Shown here: positions 7,104 through 14,243 of the stretch, one piece after another
Numbering within the stretch: the stretch's first letter is position 1
Layout of the letters: each line of letters starts with the position of its first letter
Notes under the pieces: generated by a model
The model's input: only the letters and a program-made list of their open reading frames with translations
Database searches by the model: none
What the model was told of the DNA's origin: nothing
Assembly (NCBI GenBank): GCA_023266165.1
Contig: JAHFRR010000023.1
Coordinates: forward strand, 1 to 14,362
DNA from: Thiotrichales bacterium
GTDB taxonomy: Bacteria > Pseudomonadota > Gammaproteobacteria > Francisellales > CACEW01
DNA: 14,362 nucleotides
Direction: 5' to 3'
Position numbers and translations under genes: made by a program

Positions 7104-7198
7104 AACCAGGATTCATAAGGCTTTCACGAAAATCATAGCGCAGCATTCAACAACAAAACGTGACAGTTGCAGGCGATGATCAACAATTCATTTTGACC

Positions 7199-7212
7199 TA
7201 TAGTTAACTATA
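7199..7212. promoter_or_regulatory. Perfect 14-bp palindrome, possible operator
   Basis: TATAGTTAACTATA is its own reverse complement. It follows a TTGACC hexamer (7193-7198) and lies two bases from a second palindrome at 7214-7236. The layout resembles a binding site for a dimeric repressor upstream of the DUF1016 gene. No regulator gene is in the window. Confidence 0.4.
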
Positions 7213-7213
7213 A

Positions 7214-7236
7214 AACTGTCAGTGTCGCTGACAGTT
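7214..7236. promoter_or_regulatory. 9-bp inverted repeat, possible operator or mRNA hairpin
   Basis: AACTGTCAG (7214-7222) and CTGACAGTT (7228-7236) form a perfect stem around TGTCG. TGACAGTTG in its right arm recurs directly at 7161-7169, 68 bp upstream. It lies about 40 bp before the predicted -10, so it may bind a regulator. Without a T tract it is not a good terminator. Confidence 0.45.
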
Positions 7237-7273
7237 GTACGAGAAAGAAGTGCTCACATTCTTTCCTAAAGCA

Positions 7274-7282
7274 TGCTAGAAT
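7274..7282 (+). promoter_or_regulatory. Extended -10 promoter of the DUF1016 transcript
   Basis: TGCTAGAAT is an extended -10 (TGn + TAGAAT). Transcription would start near 7289 and give a leader of about 58 bases containing the 16-codon ORF. No strong -35 is present, which an extended -10 can tolerate. Confidence 0.5.
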
Positions 7283-7303
7283 CCCGAAAAGCTTCGAGGA
7301 TAT

Positions 7304-7354
7304 ATGGCACCTTTGATGAGCACAGATAATCGTAGGACTTCCTATTATGAGTGA
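7304..7354 (+). CDS. Putative 16-residue leader peptide overlapping the DUF1016 start
   Basis: ATG 7304 follows GAGGA (7296-7300), a better-looking ribosome site than the one before the main gene. The frame reads MAPLMSTDNRRTSYYE and stops at TGA 7352-7354, so it overlaps the ATG of the DUF1016 gene (7347) by 8 bases in another frame. This geometry is typical of translational coupling. It may be a real leader peptide or simply a remnant; nothing shows that it is translated. Confidence 0.4.
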   Translation: MAPLMSTDNRRTSYYE

Positions 7355-8417
7355 ACTTGCTTTAAGTGATTTAAAAGATTATCGCCATTTTCTGTCCAAG
7401 GTTGCTGAGCAAATTCAAGCAACAAGAACCAGAGCCATTCGAGCAGTCAGTAAAGAAACGATTTCACTATATTGGTGGCTTGGACAGCATATTGTTGAGA
7501 ACCAAGAGCAGCATAGCTGGGGCAAGTCTATTGTTGAGCAGCTCTCGCAAGATCTCTTTAAATTGTTTCCTGATGCATCGCTTGGATTTTCGCCCAGAAA
7601 CTTGTGGGATATGCGGCATTTTTATGCAGAGTATAAGGACTTTCCAAAACTGCGACAGCTTGTCGCAGAAATTCCATGGGGCCATAACCTGTTGATTATG
7701 AGCAAAGTAAAAGGCGAAAAAGCTCGACATTACTATCTGACAGCGACTAAGACATGCGCATGGAGCCGTGAGGTACTCAGGCAGCAGATTCTTTCCAAAG
7801 CTTATGAGAGGCATTTGCTTGCAGATAAGCAGCATAATTTTGTAGCCGCATTGCCAAATCATTTGGCCGAGCAAGCGAATCAAACGATGAAAGATGTGTA
7901 TATGCTTGATATGTTGGGAATCACAGAGCCTGTTGTTGAAGTTGAAATGGAACGACGAATGGTGACTAAAATCAAAGACGTCATTTTGGAGCTTGGATAT
8001 GGGTTTAGCTTTATTGGAAACCAATACCGTATTGTGACACCCGATTCAGAATATTTTATCGATTTATTATTCTACCACAGAAAACTTCAGGCCTTGGTTG
8101 CGATTGAATTGAAGACAACAAAGTTCAAGCCAGAGTATGCAGGCAAGATGAATTTCTATTTGAACCTGCTTGATGACTTTGTAAAAGAGCCTCATGAGAA
8201 TCCCTCTATTGGAATTATCTTATGCGCTGAACGCAGTCGATTTGATGTCGAATACGCGCTTCGAGGTATTGATAAGCCCGTGGGTGTGGCAGGATACCAG
8301 CTCACGAAAGATATTCCCGAGCAGCTTCGAGGCTCGCTACCCGATGTTGCAAAGCTTAGAGAAAAAATTTTATTTGAGCTAGGTGTTGAGGGGGCGCTGG
8401 CTGTTAATGAGGGGTGA
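7347..8417 (+). CDS. DUF1016/YhcG-family protein with PD-(D/E)XK nuclease domain
   Basis: The 356-residue protein has two recognisable parts. The N-terminal DUF1016 helical domain (about 10-165) contains SLYWWLGQHIVENQ, WGKSIVEQLSQDL and GFSPRNLWDMRHFY. The C-terminal part (about 190-340) is a PD-(D/E)XK nuclease-like domain with FIDLLFYHRKLQALVAIELK, in which the Asp and the E-x-K are the likely catalytic residues. YhcG-type proteins are widespread, patchily distributed and often found near restriction or defence genes, but their exact role is poorly defined. AGGA lies 9 bases before the ATG, and a short leader ORF overlaps the start. It is the only plus-strand gene between two minus-strand amino-sugar operons and looks more AT-rich than its neighbours by eye, which suggests horizontal gain. 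No methylase or partner gene is adjacent. Confidence 0.9.
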   Translation: MSELALSDLKDYRHFLSKVAEQIQATRTRAIRAVSKETISLYWWLGQHIVENQEQHSWGKSIVEQLSQDLFKLFPDASLGFSPRNLWDMRHFYAEYKDFPKLRQLVAEIPWGHNLLIMSKVKGEKARHYYLTATKTCAWSREVLRQQILSKAYERHLLADKQHNFVAALPNHLAEQANQTMKDVYMLDMLGITEPVVEVEMERRMVTKIKDVILELGYGFSFIGNQYRIVTPDSEYFIDLLFYHRKLQALVAIELKTTKFKPEYAGKMNFYLNLLDDFVKEPHENPSIGIILCAERSRFDVEYALRGIDKPVGVAGYQLTKDIPEQLRGSLPDVAKLREKILFELGVEGALAVNEG

Positions 8418-8470
8418 AAGCCTCAGTATCACGCTCAAGCCTCTATAAGAAAACCCTGCCAACAGATTTT

Positions 8471-9541
8471 CTATCGTGTCTCTGTCACTTTACGCAAGTT
8501 CTTGGGTTGGTCTGGGTTTAAACCTCGGCTGACAGCCAGCTGGGCCAGGGCGCAGTAAAAGGCGCTCAGGGCGATCATAGGGTCTAGAACGCCATGGAGG
8601 CTGTTGGGCATAGGGAGCTGGATGATCGCGGCAGAGTGAGGGGTTTTGAGGGCGAGATCTTGAGGGATGGCCATCAGGACTTGCCCCGAACAGGTTGCAA
8701 TTTTTTCGGCGAGCATCAGGTTGCTCTCGAGTGTTGCATCGTTTTGAACAAACTGCAGGGTGGTGTAGTGAGGTTTTATCAGGGCAAAGGGGCCATGCAT
8801 GACTTCGGCGCTGCTGAAGGCTTCCGCGTGAATTCCGCAGGTTTCTTTGCATTTGAGGGCTGCCTCTTGCGCGATGGGATATCCAAAGCCTCGGCCTAAG
8901 GTCAGCATATCTTGCGTGGTGTTGAGCGAATGCAGCAACTGAGACCAGTCTTGTCCTAGGGCTTCTGTTAAACGCTCTGCAAGCCTTGGTAAAGCGATTT
9001 GCAGGAGTTTATCCTCTGCCAGGATAGAAACCCCCTGGGTGAGGGCGGAAATCGCTGTAAGATAGCTTTTTGTGGCTGCAACGGCCTTTTCAGGGCCAGC
9101 GCCCAAGGGAATGACAATATCGGCCAGATGCGCGAGCGGGGAGTCCGTTTGATTGACCAGGGCCACGGTGAGAGCGCCTTGATGTTTGGCTTGCTGCATG
9201 ACTTCACAGATATCGGGGCTTTTGCCGGATTGGGAGATCCCGATGACCAACGCTTGATGGAGCTGCAACGTCCGACCATACAGGGTTTGAATAGAAGGTG
9301 CTGCGGACACCGTGGGGAGCCCCAGATAGGTTTCTAGTAAATATTTTGCAAACGTGGCAGCATGATCTGAGCTACCCCTGGCAATAGTGAGCGCAAAGGC
9401 AGGCTTCTTTTTTTCGATCTGCACTTTGAGGGCTTTCCACAAAGGGGCATTGGATTTTAACTGGTTTTGGATACAGAGAGGGGCTTCTCGCGCTTCTTGT
9501 TCCATCAGGGTCATAGGGAGTTTGGAGTGGGGAGACATCAT
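8471..9541 (-). CDS. nagB: Glucosamine-6-phosphate deaminase of the SIS type (NagB-II)
   Basis: NagB-II turns GlcN-6-P into fructose-6-P and ammonia and is unrelated in sequence to classical NagB. The 356 residues correspond to the two sugar-isomerase (SIS) domains of GlmS without its glutaminase part. Visible motifs are ARGSSDHAATFAKYLLE (54-70), the phosphate loop SQSGKS (103-108), GPEKAVAATKSY (149-160), HAEAFSSAEVMHGP in the second domain, and a C-terminus ending in DQPKNLRKVTETR, which is typical of the NagB-II group. It starts with ATGATG at 9541, and ATGA overlaps the kinase stop, so the two genes are translationally coupled. It is last in the gap-pgk-pyk operon. A GlmS-like biosynthetic role is unlikely because the glutamine-binding domain is absent. 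Confidence 0.88.
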   Translation of the reverse strand: MMSPHSKLPMTLMEQEAREAPLCIQNQLKSNAPLWKALKVQIEKKKPAFALTIARGSSDHAATFAKYLLETYLGLPTVSAAPSIQTLYGRTLQLHQALVIGISQSGKSPDICEVMQQAKHQGALTVALVNQTDSPLAHLADIVIPLGAGPEKAVAATKSYLTAISALTQGVSILAEDKLLQIALPRLAERLTEALGQDWSQLLHSLNTTQDMLTLGRGFGYPIAQEAALKCKETCGIHAEAFSSAEVMHGPFALIKPHYTTLQFVQNDATLESNLMLAEKIATCSGQVLMAIPQDLALKTPHSAAIIQLPMPNSLHGVLDPMIALSAFYCALAQLAVSRGLNPDQPKNLRKVTETR

Positions 9542-10443
9542 GATGGGCTTCCTTGTACCTGATTTACGTGATTTCGAATCATATAGATCGCCCCTTTGGC
9601 GGCATCTTGCAAGCGAGGCTTTAAGCGTATTAACAGGCTGGCGTCGAGATAAGGGCGCAGATGGGGTGCGATCCCGCCGAGCAGACAGCAGGGGAGTAGG
9701 GCGTCTTTTTGTTTAAGTTTCTTGTTGAGCGCTCGATCCAGCAGCATGATATACTCCGCCGCTTCTTTCATGAGGGCTTTGGCCAGGAGCTCACCTCGTG
9801 CGGCTTCTTGGATGACAATCGGAGCCAATGTCCCAAAATCTCCAGGCGTGGCGGCATTGGCCCAGGCGACCAAGTCATTCAGATCTCGTCTAAAATGTTC
9901 GAAAAGGATTTCGAGTAAAGGGGTTGTGGCTCTTCGGCCATCGCATGCTTGGAGCAAGAGCTGGCAGGCTCGAAGGCCAAACCAGGCGCCACCGCCCAAA
10001 TCATCATGCGGGAAACCAAAGCCCCCCACGCGAGAGGTTGTTCCTGATTCAATCTGATATCCAATAACACCTGTGCCAATAATAATAATCGCACCATCTC
10101 GCCCATCATGAACACCTAAACATGCCGCATAGGCATCAGACTCCAACATCAAGGTGTGAAAGGGATGCGCATAACTTAAAAACTTTTGCGCGACGTTTTT
10201 GACCTCAGTGCCTGCAAGACCTAAGCCAATATGAAATCGTGCGGTAGGGTCTTCAAGCGAGAGCCCGGCTTGATGCAAGAGCTGATGGACGCCCTCCATG
10301 ATAGATTTCCAGGAGCCTTCAACGGAAGAGCGGACATTGGCCGGCCCGCTCAGGGCTTCTGCCAGAAGGTGGCCGTTCGCATCTTCTAACTGCAAGCGGG
10401 TTTTGGTGCCCCCGCCGTCAGCACCAATAAAGAAGTCTCGCAT
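9538..10443 (-). CDS. BadF/BadG-type N-acetylglucosamine or glucosamine kinase
   Basis: This is a 301-residue ASKHA-fold sugar kinase. ATP-site motifs are IGADGGGTKTR (6-16, phosphate 1), ESDAYAACLG (101-110, with the probable catalytic Asp103) and IIGTGVIGYQ (121-130, phosphate 2), followed by GFGFPHDDLGGGAWFG. This arrangement is that of the BadF/BcrA family, which includes the glucosamine kinase GspK and GlcNAc kinases. I chose ATG 10443 because the TAATG junction with the pyk stop couples the genes and the ATP motif then starts at residue 7. A longer frame from 10530 would lie inside pyk. Position between pyk and nagB-II supports phosphorylation of an amino sugar at C6. GlcNAc is favoured because nagA is present, but the sequence does not separate GlcN from GlcNAc. 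Confidence 0.82.
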   Translation of the reverse strand: MRDFFIGADGGGTKTRLQLEDANGHLLAEALSGPANVRSSVEGSWKSIMEGVHQLLHQAGLSLEDPTARFHIGLGLAGTEVKNVAQKFLSYAHPFHTLMLESDAYAACLGVHDGRDGAIIIIGTGVIGYQIESGTTSRVGGFGFPHDDLGGGAWFGLRACQLLLQACDGRRATTPLLEILFEHFRRDLNDLVAWANAATPGDFGTLAPIVIQEAARGELLAKALMKEAAEYIMLLDRALNKKLKQKDALLPCCLLGGIAPHLRPYLDASLLIRLKPRLQDAAKGAIYMIRNHVNQVQGSPS

Positions 10444-11873
10444 TACAGCACATCTCCAATCTTCAAGACTTTGAGTTGATTCGTACCCCCATGTGTCCCC
10501 ATATGGTCTCCTGAGGTGAGCAGCACCCAATCTCCATGGTGTAACACGTTTTTTTTGACAAGCAGCTCGGTGGCTTCACGGTGCACATAGTCTTTAGGCA
10601 TGCGTGTTGAGTCAAAGTGCACAGGCATGACTCCTCGCACTAAAGTCATACGCCCCATGGTCTCGAGGTTGCGGGTCAGGGCATAGATCATCAGGGAGGA
10701 GTTCACACGGGACATCCAGAGTACAGACGATCCAGATTCTGTGAGCGCCAAGATGGCTTTGACATCCAGATGATTGGCGATATACATGGTGGCCATGGCA
10801 ATGGCTTCATCTACACGGGCGAAATGCGCTTGCTCGCGTTGGCAAGAGAGCATCTCCAAGGCATGCTGTTCTGCGGCGCGACAGACACGATCCATGGCAT
10901 TGATGACTTTAACAGGATACTCGCCCACAGCGGTCTCAGCTGAGAGCATCACGCAGTCACTGCCATCTAAGACGGCATTGGCAACATCAGAGACTTCCGC
11001 GCGTGTAGGCACAGGCGATGTGATCATGCTTTCCAACATCTGTGTGGCGGTAATGACAATCTTGTCCAGATCTCGTGAGCGTTGGATCAGTTTTTTCTGA
11101 ACACCTGGGACATACTCTTCCCCAATTTCAACCGCCAGATCCCCCCGAGCGACCATCACGCCATCGCAAGAGCTGATCAGGGCATCCATGTGCTCCACGG
11201 CTTCATGGCGCTCAACTTTGGCAATCAACCAGGCGCTGGATCCAGCTTCTGTCAAGAGCGCGCGCGCTTCCAGCATATCTTCAGGGCCGCGAGGAAATGA
11301 GACCGCCACGAAGTCAACATTCAAGGCAGCTGCTGTTTTCAAATCGACTTTGTCTTTTTCCGTGAGCGCAGGTGCAGTGAGACCGCCGCCGCGCTTGTTA
11401 ATCCCTTTGTTGTTTGAGAGTTTACCCCCTACGGTGACACAACAGTGCACCGCAGTGCCTTGGATTTTCTCAACGGTGAAAATAATCTTGCCATCATCCA
11501 GCAAAAGAAGATCACCTGGTTTGACATCTTTGTGCAGGTGTTCATAGTCAGCGCCGACCTGATGGGTATCTCCAATATCTTTGGGCAGGCTATAATCGAC
11601 GATAAATTTTTGGTTTTGCTCTAGCATCACAAAGCCATTTTTGAACTTCGCCACGCGAATTTTGGGGCCTTGAAGATCCGCCAAGATGCCCACGCTCACC
11701 CCTTCTTCTCGAGCGACCCGACGGATCAACTCGATACGCGCTTGATGATCGGCTGCCGTGCCGTGAGAAAAATTACAGCGTACGCCGTTCAAGCCCTCTT
11801 TAATCATGGCACGCAAGACGTCTTCTGATTCAGAGGCAGGGCCCAAGGTGGCTAAAATTTTGGTTCTACGCAT
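10443..11873 (-). CDS. pyk: Pyruvate kinase
   Basis: Pyruvate kinase converts phosphoenolpyruvate and ADP to pyruvate and ATP at the end of glycolysis. The 476 residues match the bacterial norm. Key motifs are RTKILATLGPAS at the N-terminus, NFSHG (34-38), LADLQGPKIR (64-73), the PEP and metal site IAKVER (217-222) with MVARGDLAVEIG (240-251), and ITATQMLESM. LSNNKGINKRGGGL resembles the E. coli PykA (type II) version rather than PykF, though allostery cannot be read here. ATG 11873 is preceded by AAGGA. It follows pgk by 21 bp, and its TAA overlaps the ATG of the sugar kinase by one base, so it sits inside an operon. Confidence 0.96.
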   Translation of the reverse strand: MRRTKILATLGPASESEDVLRAMIKEGLNGVRCNFSHGTAADHQARIELIRRVAREEGVSVGILADLQGPKIRVAKFKNGFVMLEQNQKFIVDYSLPKDIGDTHQVGADYEHLHKDVKPGDLLLLDDGKIIFTVEKIQGTAVHCCVTVGGKLSNNKGINKRGGGLTAPALTEKDKVDLKTAAALNVDFVAVSFPRGPEDMLEARALLTEAGSSAWLIAKVERHEAVEHMDALISSCDGVMVARGDLAVEIGEEYVPGVQKKLIQRSRDLDKIVITATQMLESMITSPVPTRAEVSDVANAVLDGSDCVMLSAETAVGEYPVKVINAMDRVCRAAEQHALEMLSCQREQAHFARVDEAIAMATMYIANHLDVKAILALTESGSSVLWMSRVNSSLMIYALTRNLETMGRMTLVRGVMPVHFDSTRMPKDYVHREATELLVKKNVLHHGDWVLLTSGDHMGTHGGTNQLKVLKIGDVL

Positions 11874-11894
11874 GTTTAAAATTCCTTATTTAAA

Positions 11895-13130
11895 TTAATT
11901 TTTTGATAATGATGTAAAGCGCTGTTGCCCGCGGCGCATCAAAATGGCTACTGCCGGTAAAGTTTTCCCTTCGATAAACTCTAGAAACGCTCCGCCGCCC
12001 GTTGAAATATAAGAGATCTGATTACCTATCCCAAACAAATCAATCGCCGCAAGGGTATCTCCGCCCCCTGCCAACGAAAACGCTTTGCTCTGGCCCAGCG
12101 CTTGGGCCAGTGCGAGGGTGCCGGATCGAAACGCAGGGAACTCAAACACCCCTAGCGGCCCGTTCCAAAGAATCGTTTTGGCATGACCCAATAACGCTGA
12201 GAGCTGATGTTCGCTCTCAGGGCCAATATCCAGGATCATCTCATCGGGTTGAACGTCATGGGCAAGTCGAATCAGCGCGGGCGCATCGGGCGAGAATTTT
12301 TTGGCAACTCGAAGATCAATGGGGAGAGGAATACTGCCGCCTTTCGCTTTCATCTGAGTGAGCAAGCGTCTTGCCTCATCCAGCAAATCCGGCTCATATA
12401 GAGACTGACCGACAGGATAGCCTTGGGCTGCAAGAAAGGTATTGGCAATGCCACCACCGACAATCAGGTGATCAACCTGAGGGAGTAAGTTTTTCAGTAC
12501 GGTGAGCTTGGTTGACACTTTGGAGCCCCCCACAATCGCAACCACAGGGTGTTGGGGGTGCTCTAGGGCGGTGGAGAGGGCATGAAGCTCTGCTTGCAGC
12601 AAAAGCCCTGCACAGGCGATGGGTGCGTATTCTGCAACGCCATAGGTGGAGGCCTGTGCACGATGAGCGGTGCCAAAGGCATCCATCACGAAGATGTCAC
12701 ACAGTGCTGCCATTCGTCGGGCGAGGTGGGGGTCATTTTTGTCTTCGCCGAGCTGAAATCTCACATTTTCGCAGACATGAATTTGGCCCAAGGGGACAGG
12801 CTTCCCTGAAAGCCAGTCTGATTCAAACGTGATAGGTGTCTCAGGCATCAGCGTTTGTAGATGCTCGCAAATGGGTAGAAGTGAGGCGTTGGGGTCATAC
12901 AGACCTTCTGGCGGTCGCCCTAGGTGTGAGAGCACGCGCACGCCTGCACCGTGTGCAACGGCATAGCGCAGTGTGGGAAGGGCTGCTCGGATGCGGGCAT
13001 CAGAGGTGATCTCCCCATGGTCTAAAGGCACGTTGAAATCCACGCGGATCAAGAGCTGCTTGCCCTGGACAGCCTGGTCTGTGAGGGCAAGAATGGAGGC
13101 TAAAGAGCGCGGGGAGGATTTATTTGGCAT
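11895..13130 (-). CDS. pgk: Phosphoglycerate kinase
   Basis: Pgk transfers phosphate from 1,3-bisphosphoglycerate to ADP in lower glycolysis. The 411-residue protein is slightly longer than the usual 385-400, with about 20 extra N-terminal residues before LLIRVDFNVPLDHG. Other landmarks are SHLGRPPEGLYDP, VMDAFGTAHRAQAS, VGGSKVSTKLTVLKNLL, LWNGPLGVFE and the nucleotide site GGGDTLAAID with STGGGAFLEF. The start at 13130 overlaps the end of gap by 11 bp, which indicates translational coupling. No good ribosome site precedes it, so a slightly later start is possible but would still fall before the catalytic core. Confidence 0.96.
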   Translation of the reverse strand: MPNKSSPRSLASILALTDQAVQGKQLLIRVDFNVPLDHGEITSDARIRAALPTLRYAVAHGAGVRVLSHLGRPPEGLYDPNASLLPICEHLQTLMPETPITFESDWLSGKPVPLGQIHVCENVRFQLGEDKNDPHLARRMAALCDIFVMDAFGTAHRAQASTYGVAEYAPIACAGLLLQAELHALSTALEHPQHPVVAIVGGSKVSTKLTVLKNLLPQVDHLIVGGGIANTFLAAQGYPVGQSLYEPDLLDEARRLLTQMKAKGGSIPLPIDLRVAKKFSPDAPALIRLAHDVQPDEMILDIGPESEHQLSALLGHAKTILWNGPLGVFEFPAFRSGTLALAQALGQSKAFSLAGGGDTLAAIDLFGIGNQISYISTGGGAFLEFIEGKTLPAVAILMRRGQQRFTSLSKN

Positions 13131-14133
13131 GCATCAACGCCACCGTCGTATCGAGCATGCGATTGGAGAATCCCCACTCGTTATCATACCAGGATAAGAC
13201 TTTTACCAATTTCCCAATGACTTTGGTTTGGGTCGCATCAAAAATAGAAGAGTGTGGGTTATGGTTGAAATCCACCGACACCAGAGGCTGTGTATTATAG
13301 CCCAGAATACCCTTCAAAGCACCGATTTCAGAGGCTTTCTTAACAAGCGCATTGACTTCATCCACTGTCGTTTCTCGCTTGACCATGCAGGTCAGATCCA
13401 CGACGGAAACGTTGATGGTCGGAACACGCATGGCAAATCCATCCAGCTTGCCATTGAGCTCTGGCAACACCAGGCCTAGGGCTGATGCCGCACCGGTTTT
13501 GGTGGGAATCATCGATTGCGTCGCCGATCGCGCGCGCCGGACATCGCTGTGATAGACATCCAAAAGTTTCTGATCGTTGGTATACGAATGGATGGTGTTC
13601 ATCAAGCCCGATTCAATCCCCAAGCCTTGATGTAAGACCTGTGCGATCGGGGCTAAGCAATTGGTGGTGCACGAAGCATTGGAGATCACGGTGTCTGACG
13701 CTTTGAGCACCTGATGATTCACGCCATAGACAATCGTAGCGTCGACATCTTTTCCACCTGGGGCAGAGATCATCACTTTTTTGGCACCTGCCTTCAAGTG
13801 TTGCGCCGCTTGGTCTTTCGTGGTGAAGAACCCTGTGCATTCATGGACGACATCGATTTTCAAATCCGCCCAAGGCAGTTTAGCAGGATCACGCTCAGAG
13901 AGCATCTGAATCACATCACCTGCTACCGTCATCTGCTTACCCGATAAAATCACATCAAAGCCAAAGGGGCCATGGGTGGTATCGTATTTCAAAAGATGGG
14001 CATTGATGTCTGGCTCACCGAGATCATTGATAGCAACAATCTGAATCTCCCCTTTGCGATGTCCTTCGTAGAGGGCTCTCAAGACATTTCGTCCAATACG
14101 CCCAAATCCATTGATCGCGACACGAATCGCCAT
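13120..14133 (-). CDS. gap: Glyceraldehyde-3-phosphate dehydrogenase, type I
   Basis: Gap oxidises glyceraldehyde-3-P to 1,3-bisphosphoglycerate with NAD. The N-terminal INGFGRIGRN binds the cofactor, ASCTTNCLAP holds the catalytic Cys155, and His182 in NTIHSYTND is its partner. WYDNEWGFSNRM is near the C-terminus. I chose ATG 14133 because AAGGAG lies at 14145-14140 (minus strand) and the protein is then 337 residues, the family norm. A GTG at 14172 would add 13 residues before the conserved start. Gap is first in the operon visible here. In many gammaproteobacteria tkt precedes it, but the right-hand IS tip begins about 110 bp upstream. Confidence 0.97.
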   Translation of the reverse strand: MAIRVAINGFGRIGRNVLRALYEGHRKGEIQIVAINDLGEPDINAHLLKYDTTHGPFGFDVILSGKQMTVAGDVIQMLSERDPAKLPWADLKIDVVHECTGFFTTKDQAAQHLKAGAKKVMISAPGGKDVDATIVYGVNHQVLKASDTVISNASCTTNCLAPIAQVLHQGLGIESGLMNTIHSYTNDQKLLDVYHSDVRRARSATQSMIPTKTGAASALGLVLPELNGKLDGFAMRVPTINVSVVDLTCMVKRETTVDEVNALVKKASEIGALKGILGYNTQPLVSVDFNHNPHSSIFDATQTKVIGKLVKVLSWYDNEWGFSNRMLDTTVALMHAK

Positions 14134-14139
14134 GTGTTT

Positions 14140-14145
14140 CTCCTT
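14140..14145 (-). promoter_or_regulatory. Strong ribosome-binding site of gap
   Basis: AAGGAG on the minus strand lies 6 bases before ATG 14133 and decides the start over the upstream GTG at 14172. I saw no convincing promoter between it and the IS tip at 14245. Confidence 0.75.
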
Positions 14146-14243
14146 GTTTGACTTGACTTGATAAGCGCTCACAACCCTACAACGCTGTGCGTGCGCCTAG
14201 TTTACTCCTTTCTGTGGGGGGAAGGCAAGGAGGGGTAGGTGTG

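Larger units (their letters stand above)
6755..7346. other. Gene-free divergent intergenic region, about 590 bp
   Basis: No convincing gene was found apart from the 16-codon leader ORF at its right edge. From left to right it holds a likely nagA promoter element (6782-6791), a GC-rich repeat hairpin (6969-6991), an imperfect dyad of the dispersed-repeat kind (7074-7103), a 9-bp direct repeat (7161-7169 and 7229-7237), two palindromes (7199-7212 and 7214-7236) and an extended -10 for the DUF1016 gene (7274-7282). Such density of repeats suggests a mobile or recombined junction. Confidence 0.7.

Noticed and set aside
7193..7214. TTGACC and TATAAA as a -35/-10 pair for the nuclease gene
   Set aside because: The spacing is only about 10 bases; the extended -10 at 7274-7282 fits better.
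6755..7346. CRISPR array or tRNA in the intergenic region
   Set aside because: No regularly spaced repeats and no cloverleaf pattern; the repeats seen are single hairpins and palindromes.
7467..8024. 185-codon minus-strand open frame inside the DUF1016 gene
   Set aside because: A shadow frame opposite a well-supported coding region, with no recognisable domain and no ribosome site.
8447..8474. AGAAAA...TTTTCT inverted repeat between the convergent DUF1016 and nagB-II genes
   Set aside because: Six A/T-rich pairs around a 13-base loop, with no GC core, so it is not a convincing bidirectional terminator.
10444..10530. Longer N-terminus for the BadF-type kinase from 10530
   Set aside because: It would lie wholly within pyk and add 29 residues before the conserved ATP motif; ATG 10443 gives a coupled TAATG start.
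14134..14172. GTG start for gap at 14172
   Set aside because: It adds 13 unconserved residues and ignores the AAGGAG before ATG 14133.
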